A DNA stretch of 64,000 bases from Solenopsis invicta (taxonomy: Eukaryota > Arthropoda > Insecta > Hymenoptera > Formicidae): contig NC_052665.1 in NCBI RefSeq assembly GCF_016802725.1, forward strand, positions 12,282,501 through 12,346,500, given 5' to 3'. A program made the position numbers and the translations under genes. Below, piece by piece: positions 38,697-50,900 of the stretch. Each line of letters starts with the position of its first letter. Within the stretch, counting starts at the first letter, position 1. The notes beneath the pieces were generated by a model, which ran no database searches, had not been told where the DNA came from, and saw only the letters and a program-made list of their open reading frames with translations.

Positions 38697-41321
38697 GTTT
38701 AACTAATTTAGTTTTTGACTATATAAAATTTATTATTGATTATATAACATTCCATGAACACATGATATTTCATACTTTTATTATATTATTTTTAATAACA
38801 ATTTGTTTGATCACACAAATTCACATCGATTATTCATCAGTTTGACGACAGAATATAAATGAGTAACTTGAAAAATTGCGCGCGTTGATAGTTAATCTTT
38901 TCGCGAAATTCTTACGAAAGTTGCGTGTGACGTATTACAATTTATCATTATCAGTTGCAAAATACCATAATTCTTAGTGCCAGGGGCACAAACAACAAGG
39001 CAATCAATATTTTTTTCACGATACTTAATTCTTACTATTAAAAAAAAGAATTGAAAATGATGAATGCAGGAGAAGTATTTGTGCAATAGAATCTTAGCAT
39101 ACATTAACATAACATGATATTTTTGGTCAGAGCTGGACAACCTTTTTTATGAACTTTTGTCCATGATTGCGTCTTTTTATAAGCCCGCGTGTCATAATTT
39201 AGATATTATTTATTAAGTATTTAATTTGTAATTTTTACTACTTTTTCATTTTTGAACAGCCATATAGTTAGCACAAAATATATTGATTAATAGTGAAATA
39301 TTATTATACACATGTTTCAGAGCGATTTTTTGTTGAGATTCTTTTAACATTTTAAGAGTTACGTCTTGAAGAGAGAAACGTAAAGCTAAAAACTAATTTA
39401 ACAATGCGTGTGCGTATGTGCAAATTAATTATTCACATATTTTCAATAGGAATTCAATCCCAATCTGATAGGATATGCATTGGGAGACTCTTTAACGACT
39501 CACAAAGCGGCACAGTTAAATTTTGCCGAAACCGGTGCTGAGTCTGCGGACATGATGTACATGGCGGGGACACTAATTAAGAAGATTAAAAACGATCCGA
39601 GAATAGATTTGCATAAACATTGGAAGGTTTGTTGTGCCTGACAAGTCCAATTTGCAAACAATGAAAGAAACGACAAGACAACAATAGCGATAAAATTCTC
39701 CGTTAAACTTTTATCGCGGGTAAAGTCGAACTATAATATGATATAATTAACATATTAATTATACACGTTGTTGTTGTAATTAAATTAATTATAATTTTAA
39801 ACTGACTTTTCTACAGTAAAAATTCAACGGAGTGTTTTATCATTCTTGTCATAATTTTTAATTTTTTTCGTGATTTTTGTTAATACGCTATATTTGCAAA
39901 ATATTTTGTTTTACTGTCAAAAATTCTATATTATTATTTATTAAAAATATATATTGATGACAGTAAAAATTTGATTTGCAGTTTATCTCGCTAATGATCG
40001 GAGCCAATGACTTTTGCAATGAAATATGTTGGACCTCGTCACCTTGGTCAATCCTTAAAGATCACAAAGTTGAACTACTTCAAGTTTTGCGAACACTAAG
40101 AGATAATTTGCCGCGGACTTTTGTGGCATTGATTCCGCCACCTCATCTAAAAGCCTTAGTCGACTCTCGTAGAAAAGCAAGATCATCATTTACTTGTTTT
40201 CTAACAACAGACTTCGAGTGCCCTTGCTTGTTTGGTTTATCATTTCGGCGTTTTAGGTCTATGTATTATAACATTATATCACAGTAAGTACGATAACGAA
40301 ATAAAAAAATAGTCTATACTATATTATTTGTTAAATGTCAATTATGAATGTTAATAATTATTTTTAATAATGCACAAAGTAATTTGCTTTTAAATTATTA
40401 AATACGACATTAAATTACAATAGAAGTATGTATTTGGCAATATGCGACATTACAAATTAATTTTAGCCTGTTCCAACGAATGTATTATTATCATTATCAC
40501 TGGTAGCGAAATACGGATAATTAAAAGTATGGAAATATATTTTAGGTGGCAAAAGATAGACATGGAAATCGCTTCTTATCCAGAATTTCAAAGAGATGAT
40601 TTTGTAGTCGTAGCTCAGCCTGTCCTAATAAATTCAACTATACCACTTGATTCAGATGGATTCACCGACATGACATATCTGAGTAGCGATTGTTTTCACA
40701 TTAGTCAAAAATTCAATGCTTTATGTGAGTTTACTAAAAATTCTCTAAGAAGAAAATACTAATAGTTAAATTTAAAAATTAAGAAAAAACATTAAATACT
40801 AATAATTAAAGTAATAATAAAAAACACTTACCTTTTATATTTAGAATGTATTATAAAATGTATAAAGATGCCCTTTATTTTTCAGTCCGGCATTTCTAAA
40901 CATTATAATGTGAGAAAGTGTAATAGTTATCTGAATATTATTCAAATATTAACCAAATTTTACCAGTTTGACGAGTCCACGCAGTTACAAAATTGTATTA
41001 GCATCAAGTTTTTGTCGTGTTAATTAATACAAAAGTAGTGTAAATTTGATTAAAACGTTTACATACACACGTTTCATACAAATAGAACTAATTCCAAACT
41101 AACTTAAAATATATATTAAGAAAAGTTTTCATTATTCAAAAATGATCTAGGAAATGATTTAAAAAATTTCTTCCACATTTGCAGATGCAAACAGTTTATG
41201 GAATAACTTATTGGAGCCAGTGGGGGCCAAATCAATGAGTTGGGAAAATGTTTTCCACAAATTTTATTGCCCAACGCCGGAGAGACCTTTTCTGACAACG
41301 ATGTTAAATTCACAACAATAA
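36235..41321 (+). CDS. Phospholipase B1-like GDSL hydrolase, secreted
   Basis: Predicted to remove acyl chains from phospholipids or other esters outside the cell. Exons: 36235-36367, 38128-38229, 38359-38570, 39450-39626, 39982-40283, 40546-40724, 41185-41321. All phases close, giving 413 residues. The ATG (AACAATGT context) is the first in its frame and opens a signal peptide (about 1-18). Catalytic pieces of the SGNH/GDSL fold: MGDSLTAG with Ser106, a Gly-rich GGGQGTW after it, GAND with Asn217, and SSDCFHIS with Asp357 and His360. DFECPC is also typical of the PLB1 subgroup. Vertebrate PLB1 is a large, multi-repeat, membrane-anchored protein. This one has a single domain and no C-terminal membrane segment, so it is probably soluble. 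AATAAA overlaps the stop codon. Confidence 0.93.
37708..37787 (-). mobile_element. tRNA-derived SINE head (copy 2, in phospholipase intron 1)
   Basis: Aligns with copy 1: shared ATTAAAA(A/G)TCTGATATGTT(C/T)TG on the plus strand, a B-box-like AGTTCAATTCC and an A-box-like GTGACGTAAGAGTTG on the minus strand. Not a functional tRNA. Confidence 0.55.
38669..38696 (+). repeat. (AT)n microsatellite
   Basis: About 14 TA units within intron 3 of the phospholipase B-like gene. Confidence 0.9.
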
Positions 41322-41322
41322 A
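41317..41322 (+). terminator. AATAAA overlapping the phospholipase stop codon
   Basis: The hexamer includes the TAA stop at 41319-41321. Further A-rich AATAAA-like sequence lies near 41340, so either could direct cleavage. Confidence 0.4.
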
Positions 41323-42909
41323 GTACTAGAAGGGATGAAAATAAAAAAATAATTCTGGTTGAGCTAACATTTATCGTAACGTTTTATTTGATTTGCTGTT
41401 TATATCCATTATCGGTTCTTACAGGTCGCAACACATCGCGTAATATAATCTTTAAGTTTCATCTTTTTCTTCTTCTGTTTAGTCTTTTGAACAAAACTAC
41501 TAAAAATAGACTTGATAAAATCAACCGCTCAAGCCTTTTTTTAAATATCTTGTCTTATTTAACAAACGCGAGTCGATGAGATCCGAGATACAGTCGAGAA
41601 TATATGGTATACATTCAAGAAGAGAATAGAAGGCATCGCCTTCTGAAAATTTCTAAGAAGCTCGCAGTATAGTAATACATAAACCGAAAACGCTACTCAT
41701 TTTCTCTAATTGTTAGCGCTTATTCGCTACGATAACGTTCTGTTACTAGTATCGTTATCAGTTTTTCATCTTCCGACGCGCTTCGAATATAATGAGTATC
41801 GGCGCGTAAGTGTCAATCAAGAAGCGCGAGAAAATTGTCATGAAATTTTCTCTGCATTACCTCGCGTCCAATATTCCCTCGATTTCCAATCGAGTACAAT
41901 TTTGATTTTGTGCAACTCGCGCCCCTTGATTTTGTTTACAGTTTTATAATTCGCATGACGTTTTGTGGCTTCGAAAAAAGGAATTATATCGTTACAAAAA
42001 AATTTTGGAAGGGAAAACGAGATGGTACTACTAATTTTCGAACGACAAGCAACACGTTCTCAGCTTCATGTAATTTTGACTAAAGTAGTAAAAATTTTTA
42101 ATATTTTCTTTAAAAGATAAAATGCAAAATTTCGAAGTCGTTAAGTTGTTACGTTGAAACTGAAAACGACAATTGGGTCTCGTTCTGTTTGCAAAACAAG
42201 GCTCGTCGGGTCGCGGCATAATATAAATTATTTACAAATTCTGTCTCATACAATAATTTTACTCTGAAGTAGTTCTCGTTACGCTTAGTTGTGATACATG
42301 CTTACTATCGCACAAATCAAATTTTCTTTTCGTCACCTTTGTCCTCCTTAGCTCGAAAATTATTGCCAACGATTATGTTATCTTCTCTTCTTCACATTTT
42401 GACCGTTTTTATTGTTAACTGTAGAGCGTGATGAAATAAAATATAATATTACAATAGACTTCTCATTACATATAGGTATACCGAAATACATATTTTGCTT
42501 TTAATTTGCTCTTTTGAAATATTTTGACTCACGTTTCCGTAATTTTACGTACAATTGTTATTTTCCGAGCATCACCAAGTTTGCTCAGAATTGTCATTTT
42601 ATTAAATGAGTCCAAAAATTATAACAGGTTTTTAAAAAATTATTGTAACTAATGTTTCTTTCAAGATAATTGATTCATCAACGTTTAATTTAAATAGGGA
42701 CAACTTTATTCAAAATTCATTGGCATTCACTAAATTATGCATATTGCTATTATCAATATCAGAAGACTGTCCAGAGAATTTATCTTTGAAGTTGATATTA
42801 CTTTATTTAAATTAGTGTAATAATTTTTGCAGTTTGAAGCTGACACAGTCTTAATAGAATAACATTTATTAAATTAAACATAGTCGAAGTTTTGCATAAA
42901 AATTATAAT

Positions 42910-43445
42910 CTGTAATCATAAATATACTAACAGAAATAGATATAAAAATATTAACCTTACGTAAAATATAAACTGTTTGCGCATTATAATTTTAAAATAG
43001 CAAAACTATAACGATATGGCGAATTATCTTAGTGATATTTGCAGAATTAAATTTGGAAAGAAATTGTTCAACAATTAAGAAAAATATTTTAACTATATTA
43101 TGTATAAAACATTTAGAAATTAATTCTTATTATGTATGCTTTCTGCAATGTATAATTATTTCTAAATTATAGATATATTGCATTATATATTCAGCATGTC
43201 AAAATAAAAAATAAAAATTAAATAAAATTTTAAAATAATATTACAATATATTTATAAAATATATTTGAACTTAAATTTGCTTAATATCTGACAAATATTA
43301 TTTAGAAGATTTATTCTGACGAAACTGTTGCATTATAGTGTACCATCTTAGCGCAAATATTGAGAAATTTTTATCAATTTATTTATTTTTTTTGTATAAT
43401 ATTTGCGCATGTATCTATTAGGGAGCATTTTGTCTGAATACATCA
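42910..43445 (+). repeat. Diverged dispersed repeat, copy 1
   Basis: Matches 49485-50125 in the same orientation. The strongest segment is GGAAAGAAATTGTTCAACAA with TTAAGAAAAATATTTTAACT after it, differing at only a few bases from the other copy. Further matches are TGACAAATATTATTTAGAA and CATCTTAG. Non-coding. Confidence 0.65.
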
Positions 43446-44170
43446 CAAACGTTTTTACTTTATTATTATTACATAAAGTTTTTCTTTGTTTATTTTTACT
43501 TAAAAATAACTTTTTTGAATTTAGTTATTTATTTTTTCGAAACAACTGACAGTGATGCATAATATATTAACATGTTTGCCAATAGTGCAATAAGAAAACG
43601 TTGCAATATCTATTGAAGAAACCCATCAAAACTTTTGAACTTATCTAATGTCTATTCAAATTAAGTTGATTTCTTATATCATAGGGTGTACGCTTTTCAA
43701 ATTCAATTACGGAAAATTTCTTGCAAAAACTAGCAAATCGCTTACGTCGAAGAGATTTGTGATCCTCGCGCGAGGTAGCCAACGAAACTCTGGCGTTTCG
43801 TTTTCGCGTTTCTGTCTTGGTAAAATCTTGTCGATAACATAGGCATTTCCTGTTGGTGTGACTTTGAGAAATCGAATCGCATCGATTTGCTGCCACTGAG
43901 GTCGTAGCCTCAGTGTCACTCGCGAATTCAGCATTGCGTGTACGCGGTGAGCTCGATAATAAAATTGACTTTACTGTGGCAGAAGACACCTTCGCGCTTT
44001 TCCGTCGAACTATCGCATTTCAAACACACGCTATAATTGCGGTTTACGCTCGCAACTCCCTCCGTTCATCGGGATTCGAGAAAGTCTCGCATTCGCATGA
44101 GCTGTAAGGAAAATTTTATAAATTCTAAGTGTTTAATGACTTTACGATGGTAATCCTCGAATACCTATCT

Positions 44171-44522
44171 ACACAGAGAGAATTTTTGTGAGAATTTATT
44201 CTTAAAATGGTAGTCTTAGGATAACGTGATATTTCTAAGAATTTTTTTTGATTTATTATTAATTATAATAATAAAATATAAAATTATTTATATAAATTTT
44301 ACAATCTGCTAAGTGGCTTTTATTATGCAGTTTATAAAACGTTTCATTGTTTTGTATTTTAAAATTTTCTATTTTAAAATACAAACATATTTTAAAATTT
44401 TCTATTCGTTATTGACATAACATGTGTTTAGTTGCCAACAGAGTTGTTCCAAGCTTACCACCAAACGTAGTAAAATTTGTAGCGAATTCTTAAACTAATA
44501 TCAAAAAATTCTCTCTGTGTGT
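44171..44522. mobile_element. ACACAGAGAG-TIR element, about 350 bp
   Basis: Termini ACACAGAGAGAATTTTT and the complementary AAAAATTCTCTCTGTGT form 17-bp inverted ends; the match continues loosely inwards (TTCTTAAA / TTTAAGAA). A perfect internal palindrome TTGTATTTTAAAA / TTTTAAAATACAA lies at about 44354-44386. No coding frame. Confidence 0.7.
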
Positions 44523-45201
44523 ATGACTCACAAAAAATACTTCTATCGTCTTACACAGGATACCCAACTCCTCAAATCTTTTTCATCCACGTAAAGAATT
44601 TAAATAAATATAAATTTATAATTTGTTAATTTTTATCATCATATACCCTCTGTAAGTTTGATCTTATACAGCGCTTATAACTCGAGGATCGGCATAGCTT
44701 ACGCCTCGTGCGCTTATTTTGATTATTGAGTACGCCGTACGAGTCGGGCTCGTCACAGTTGGGATCGATGCAGCGAGTACAATAATTGACGGTTAATATT
44801 ACACGCTAGGTAGTAGCATTGTCGGATTAACCTCATTGTCGCTCGTGATTGTATTCGTTTGATTACTTCAGTCTCCGCTCGCATTCATTGGCGGACACGG
44901 GCGCAAATTGTGTCATCTTAGAGCGGCGCAATGCGGTTTAAACGAAAACGCTAATTAAACTCGACTAATTGCTATTGATATGTGCATGATCGCTTTTAGT
45001 ATACATTGAAAGTCCAATTTTTTTCAAATACAATTGCATTTGTTTTTCTTTAACGACTATACTGATTCCTACTTTTATTACGTCTACCTGATTTCTAAAT
45101 TGAACCATACCATTTGATGAGTTTCAAAGAATTGAATTTTAAATATAATTTTCTCTCGTGTTACCTGACGAAAGCTTATGGAAATAAATTGTACTTTGTT
45201 T

Positions 45202-45215
45202 TACACACACACACT

Positions 45216-45252
<37 letters not shown>
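45202..45252 (+). repeat. (AC)n(TC)n microsatellite
   Basis: A short AC run followed by about 18 TC units. Confidence 0.95.
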
Positions 45253-45255
<3 letters not shown>

Positions 45256-45870
45256 GCACAATTAAAATTATTTAATACGATTTGAGATACTGAAAATTAG
45301 GCGGATGTGGCGGATGTCATGTCCTACGATTTTATCATACTATCATAATATTGCAGCTTATTAGAATATGTTCAATGTTTGATTCTCCTTTATGCGCATT
45401 AAAACTGTGCATCGAGCTCGATTCCACAGAGCGAATTAACGAAAGGACAAAAAAAAATTTGTATTTGAGACTTTCTCATCCGTCCCACTGTTCTGACGTG
45501 ACAGTTCGTAAAACATAGCTCGTGATTTCCGGAAGATTTCATTCTCGCCTGCGCTATATTTTCGGTTAAAAAAGAAGTATTGTCATTATTATCAAATCGT
45601 CATTTTGCACTATTAAAAATGCATCGCTGAAAATAACATTGAATTTTCTATCGTCGTAAGTTGTCCTCTACCTGTTGGAGGTAGAGCCTCGCGTCAGACT
45701 ATTTTCCTACTCATTGAAAATCTTTTTGATATTAAGACTTGCAGCTAGTTTTGACGTATAGACTTTGTAAAAAAATTGCTTTTGATTTTCGGCTGCTTAC
45801 GGGAAACTTGCAAGGCGATAGACAATCGAGATCAAGTGTGGAATATGAAGTCGAAGAATTGTCTGCGTTT

Positions 45871-45883
45871 TGCGCGCGCGCGC

Positions 45884-45941
<58 letters not shown>
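45871..45941 (+). repeat. (GC)n(GT)n alternating purine-pyrimidine tract
   Basis: Fourteen bases of alternating GC, then AA, then about 27 GT units. Open frames here (Cys/Val or Thr/His repeats) are artefacts. Confidence 0.95.
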
Positions 45942-45942
<1 letters not shown>

Positions 45943-47953
45943 GATGACACAGGGGTTTTTGTCGTTAAAGCTATTAGCGCGTAACTCTCATGTAACTCTC
46001 ATGTAACTCTTCTGCGTCTTTAAAACACTGTACGAGAAATCTACTATACGCCGTACAGTATAGCAATTTCATTTAATTAACTGCTTCATTTGTTTAGGTT
46101 AATTTAGTTGTTCATGAATTGTCCAGAGGGGGGGGGGATAGAATTCGAATCGAAGGTGTGTAATCGATAATGGGAGTCTCTACGAGCCTACGAATTCACG
46201 AACAGTAACGAGACACGCGCTGCGTTTCAAAAATTTCTGTTCTCTGCCTATATATTTATAATATATAATATATATTTATAAATTGTGTATATTGTGTACT
46301 ATATAAGACTCTCTATTTCGTTTATGTTAGGTATACTCTCGCGCATTTTAACAAATCGATCTTATTAGGCTATCTCATACGCGGCTTGTACGGTTTTTCA
46401 CGCGGCACGAAAATACATCGCGTCCGCTTATGAAATTCTGTGGGGGTGTATTTACAACGTAGATGGTAGATGGGAGGGATAATACGGGAAAATGCGAAAA
46501 CGGAAAAAATGCTTGCACCTATTTTTGTTTCATTCGCGAAATTTTAAATTTTAGAAAGCTATAAATACGTTAACGGAGAGAATTTTCTCTTCGAATTTAC
46601 AACATGAATTTTGAAGAATGTTATTATAATTTGAGCAAAGTTTAATAAAATTTTAATAAAATTCAATCAAATTATTTTATATCATAAAATAATTCAAATA
46701 ATTTTATGTTATAAAACAGTTTTATTAAATTTTACTGCATTTTACTAAAATTATTATAAAATTTTTTGAAATTCATATCGTCTTATGACTACTATGATTT
46801 TGTGGATAAATTAAAAAATAATTTTTCTCTAAAGTATAGATCTTCATGTTCGATCTTCTTAAGATTCTAAAAACAAACGATCTTTTACATATTCGAAGAT
46901 TATTTAAAAATATATAAATTCATATAAACTTCTTTTCCTACGCTACTAATAAAATAGAAAAATTTCGCCTGCATTTTGCAAACATTTTACCCCGTACGCA
47001 AGCATTTTTCGGCATGCTGAAATAAGGTGTCACAATACAATGAGGATAAAAGAATTGAGAACTTTTTTTTACTTTGTAGACGAGGACATGATGACTAGTT
47101 TAAATTGACTAGGGAACAGGATCATCGATTATTATGAATTTAGCGATTAAACGTTGCGGTGAGGATGGTTATCGCGCATGTCAACTATGAATCGAGTATA
47201 CCTTTGCACAATGATTATTTGTATAATTGGTAGAGATCACGTTTGCGCATTTATTTTTATTAATTCTAAGGGGTTATCACTTCGGATTAAATAAAAATCT
47301 TATGGCATTTTGGCAGGGTGACTCAAACAAGTTGTAAAATATGATCTCGGAGTAAATGAAATCGCAATAGTAAAGGTATAACGTTGACATAATTCGCTTG
47401 AATTCTAGATTATAGCGCTATACTCGAGTTTTCCTAACGATAACAGTATTAGTCCGCGATAACTCGATATGACGGGTTACTAAGTTTGGCCGCTTCTAGA
47501 GTTTTTCTTTTTTTAGGTATTACTTCTCTCTCACCGCTTTCTCGCGAACCTATCTTTTAAGATGAACGAGTAAATTAGGACGAGTTACGGACTGTTCGAG
47601 ACAATTTCCCGTTGTTAGATGTTACAACTTCGCTAAAACAATGAACGCTTCTTGGATTCATTAATAAACTGGAAATCTCTATGAAGAACCGCTTTTGTGC
47701 TAGGCCATATTCATTAGTTGATAACTGGCTACTGGACTTTCCAAAATGACTCAAAGCTCCGCCCTTTACGACGCTCCAGCTCTTCTCGAAATTAAATGAA
47801 TGTCCGTAACTCGTCCTATATATATTATCGATCCTCTGCAGATACAAGATACCGAAAAACGTTGTCAGTCGTCGAGAACTCTTTTGGATATCTGTATCAC
47901 GACGATCGATGTCTCGATATCTTTTTCGAGATTTCTATACGATCAGTCAGACC

Positions 47954-50900
47954 TTACTTTTCGTCCCTTAAGAGAGGGGCCTCCTCGGCTTCCTTTCGCC
48001 GTGCTTTCGCTTCTTTCTTCGCTCTCTTTTTCTCTTCTTTCGCCAGCTTCTTCGCCTCCTTTTGTCTGGTCTTTTCTGCTTTTTCTTCCTCCTTCTGCCG
48101 CGCCTTCTCCGCCTTTTCTCTCTCCTTTTCCCGTTCCTTTTCCTTCTTCGACTTCTGCACCTCCTGCACCACCGACATCTTCGGCGGCGCTGCCGCTGGT
48201 CGCTTAGATGCGACGCGACCGCACGATGATGCCGATGACGTCGATATTGTAACAGCTGATGTGGCTCTTGGGCTCGGCGAAGTTTCTAGTTGCGTCACAA
48301 TTTTTTGAGCGCATCTGCATCAAACACGTTAACTGCGTCAGGAATCCATTCTTTGACGAATCTCTTTGTCGATTGCTAAAAAAATTGATGATCGTAAATA
48401 CCTGATTCTAGTCGAAGCCTTGCCAGCGCGGTAGTCTCTTTGGAATTCTTTAATTGGTGGCAATCGGCGTTCTCGGTTGTCCCGCAAGATCTCTTCCTCT
48501 TCACTGATTTGTTGAACCGGATCCTGGTACTCCTACAAATTTCGATAAACGGTCATATATTGCTGATTTACGTACTAAAAATCCACTCAAAACTCATTTT
48601 AAAAAATAAGGGAAAACAATGATCAATGATACAAGCAGTTGAGAAGATTAAGAAAGTAAAATTACATTTATTTTGAAATGTGAACAAATAAAAAATAATT
48701 AAGTTGTTATTTTGTATTCTTTATTCCAGTTAAAAATAAGATAAAGCTATTTCTTTATTTAGATGATTTATCTGATCTATCTAAAAGTCTAGATTATTTG
48801 GAATTATATTGCCAATATTACTTTATTGAGAATATAAAATATACTACAAGTCGAACATTATTAGATACTAACTTGAATTCGCATTTTCATCGATTGCGCC
48901 TGGGAACGTCTGAAAGTGGCACCTGTGGGTTGCCGTAACCTCGTCGGTTTACCGAGAGAGGAACTTCCGGTGCTATGCGCGGACGAGGAAGTTGCCGAAG
49001 AGACGGAAGACACTCCTACGCGAGAATTCAGATTCGAAACTTTGTAATGTATTTAACACTCCTCCGGCAGTAGATCGTATTCAATTAGCAATTTGCGAAA
49101 CTTATTACGAACCAGAAATAGAGGACGAACCGCTGGCCATCGAGTATAAAGAGGCAGAGGCTGGTACGCTTCCGGTTCCCCATCTTCCACCAGGCCCGGA
49201 CACGCCGGCGGTAACGCCTGTGCCCATGTTGTACTCTGACGCGCTTTGAGGAAGTACCCAAGATTTACCCGACATCGAATACTATAAACCAAAACAATCT
49301 CATAATGCATAATTGATTCATATTCTTCCAAGCGAAATATATCTGAACCGGTTACAACAGTGAGCGTATAATATTATTACCAGAATGAGGAATTGGCTAT
49401 CTTATATTCCTGACACGAAAACATTTGTAAAATTATATATAATAAAATCTCTTTCATAAAGTCTCTTTTAGAAAATTATAATTAGCAATTGTGTAGGTAT
49501 AGCTACAAAAATAGATATCAAAGGATTGACCTTTCATAAAATAATGCTTTGCGCAATTAATTCCAAAATAATATTTCAGCAAAACTTTAACAACGTGGCG
49601 AAGCATTTTAGTAATACTGTTTACAAAATTAAAATTAGAAAGAAATTGTTGAATAATTAAGAAAAATATTTTAATTATATTATGTTTAAAGTATTTCGAA
49701 ATACGTTTAATTATACATGACATTATATTTAATTATATATGACAAATATATATAATCGTGTACGAAAGAATCAAAATAATCCGTATAAGCTTGTAAAAAT
49801 GCGCAATTAATCCTAAAACGTAATATAGAAATATTGCAATGAAATATGAAACATTACATATTCAACATGACAAAATTTTAAATAAAGAATAAAACAGTTT
49901 TCGAAATAATTGTAAAGTTTTTATACTTCAAGTTTGAAGTTTGTCTAATTTTTGACAAATATTATTTAGAAATGTAAAGTTCTGACAAGACCGCTATTTC
50001 ATCGGCGTTATGACGAATCATCTTAGTACAGTTATTATGAACTTTTTATTAATCTATAATTTCATTTTTATGCAATGTTCCTACAATTTGTTTATCAGCG
50101 ATTATATGTCGGAATAAAACTTTACCTAAATTGCGCAGATCACTTTGTATTTAATAGCTAATTGGTAACATTCCATTGAGTACTTTTGACGATTAATCAC
50201 GCAAAAGATGATACGTGCCATAAGTAGCGTTTGAAAATGAATGTAGCGCAATATTTTCAGCAATTTTTATTGATGAAGGTTGTCTTTCAATACGTCTTGT
50301 TACACAAATTGGTCGTATCGGCAGCTTGGAGTATTCGCTCCAATTAGCAACGATTTCGTCACGATCATGTCAGTGAGCATGAAATTAATTGATTTGTACG
50401 TGAAACTGCTTCCGTAGGAAGAGAGGGAGACAAGAAGAGACCATATAGAATTAAATTCAAGCAAGACATTTTTTTAAATATATATGTAAACGAGAGAAGA
50501 GAGTAATTGGCGCGTGCACCTGAATACGAGAGATCCATCTGAGATGAAACAAGTAATATTGTTACTTACGTCACGCGGAATGAGAGTCTGATTCAACCGT
50601 AGAATCTTCGCTCTGCATATAACGCATCTCAGCGGCAAGAGCCTCTGAGACACCGCCATTTGTATCGTCTTGACGAAGCAGCGCCTGCAAAACAGCAGTG
50701 ACGGATGTGAAATTAACGAACACCCTGAGAGATTGTAATTAAGAAGACAGCTTCGTTCAACATGCACTGAGAGACTTAGTATCTGTGATTATTATATTGA
50801 ATATATAATAAAATATAATTATTAAGTAATAATTGAATATAAAAATACAATTACGAATAGAAATATTTTATGGATAGTCTTACTATAATGTTAATAATAA

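Larger units (their letters stand above)
41323..47953. other. Long spacer between two convergent genes
   Basis: No supported gene. It contains moderately GC-rich patches (41700-42240, 43730-44100, 44650-44950, 45400-46500), one copy of a diverged 0.55 kb repeat, a 350-bp TIR element and two microsatellites. The right part may be 3' UTR of the RING gene. Open frames at 43645-43989 occur on both strands and have no motif. Confidence 0.45.

Noticed and set aside
43645..43989. 114-residue minus-strand open frame
   Set aside because: Open frames occur on both strands here, with no motif, no splice partners and no supporting neighbour exon.
45732..46006. Three open frames with Cys/Val or Thr/His repeats
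   Set aside because: Translation of a GT microsatellite.
48992..49249. Plus-strand Pro/Glu-rich open frame with a protein-like composition that seems to continue past its TGA
   Set aside because: It lies antisense to two well-phased Ser/Gly-rich exons of the RING gene (49281-49113 and 49015-48873); its composition is what the complement of such codons gives.
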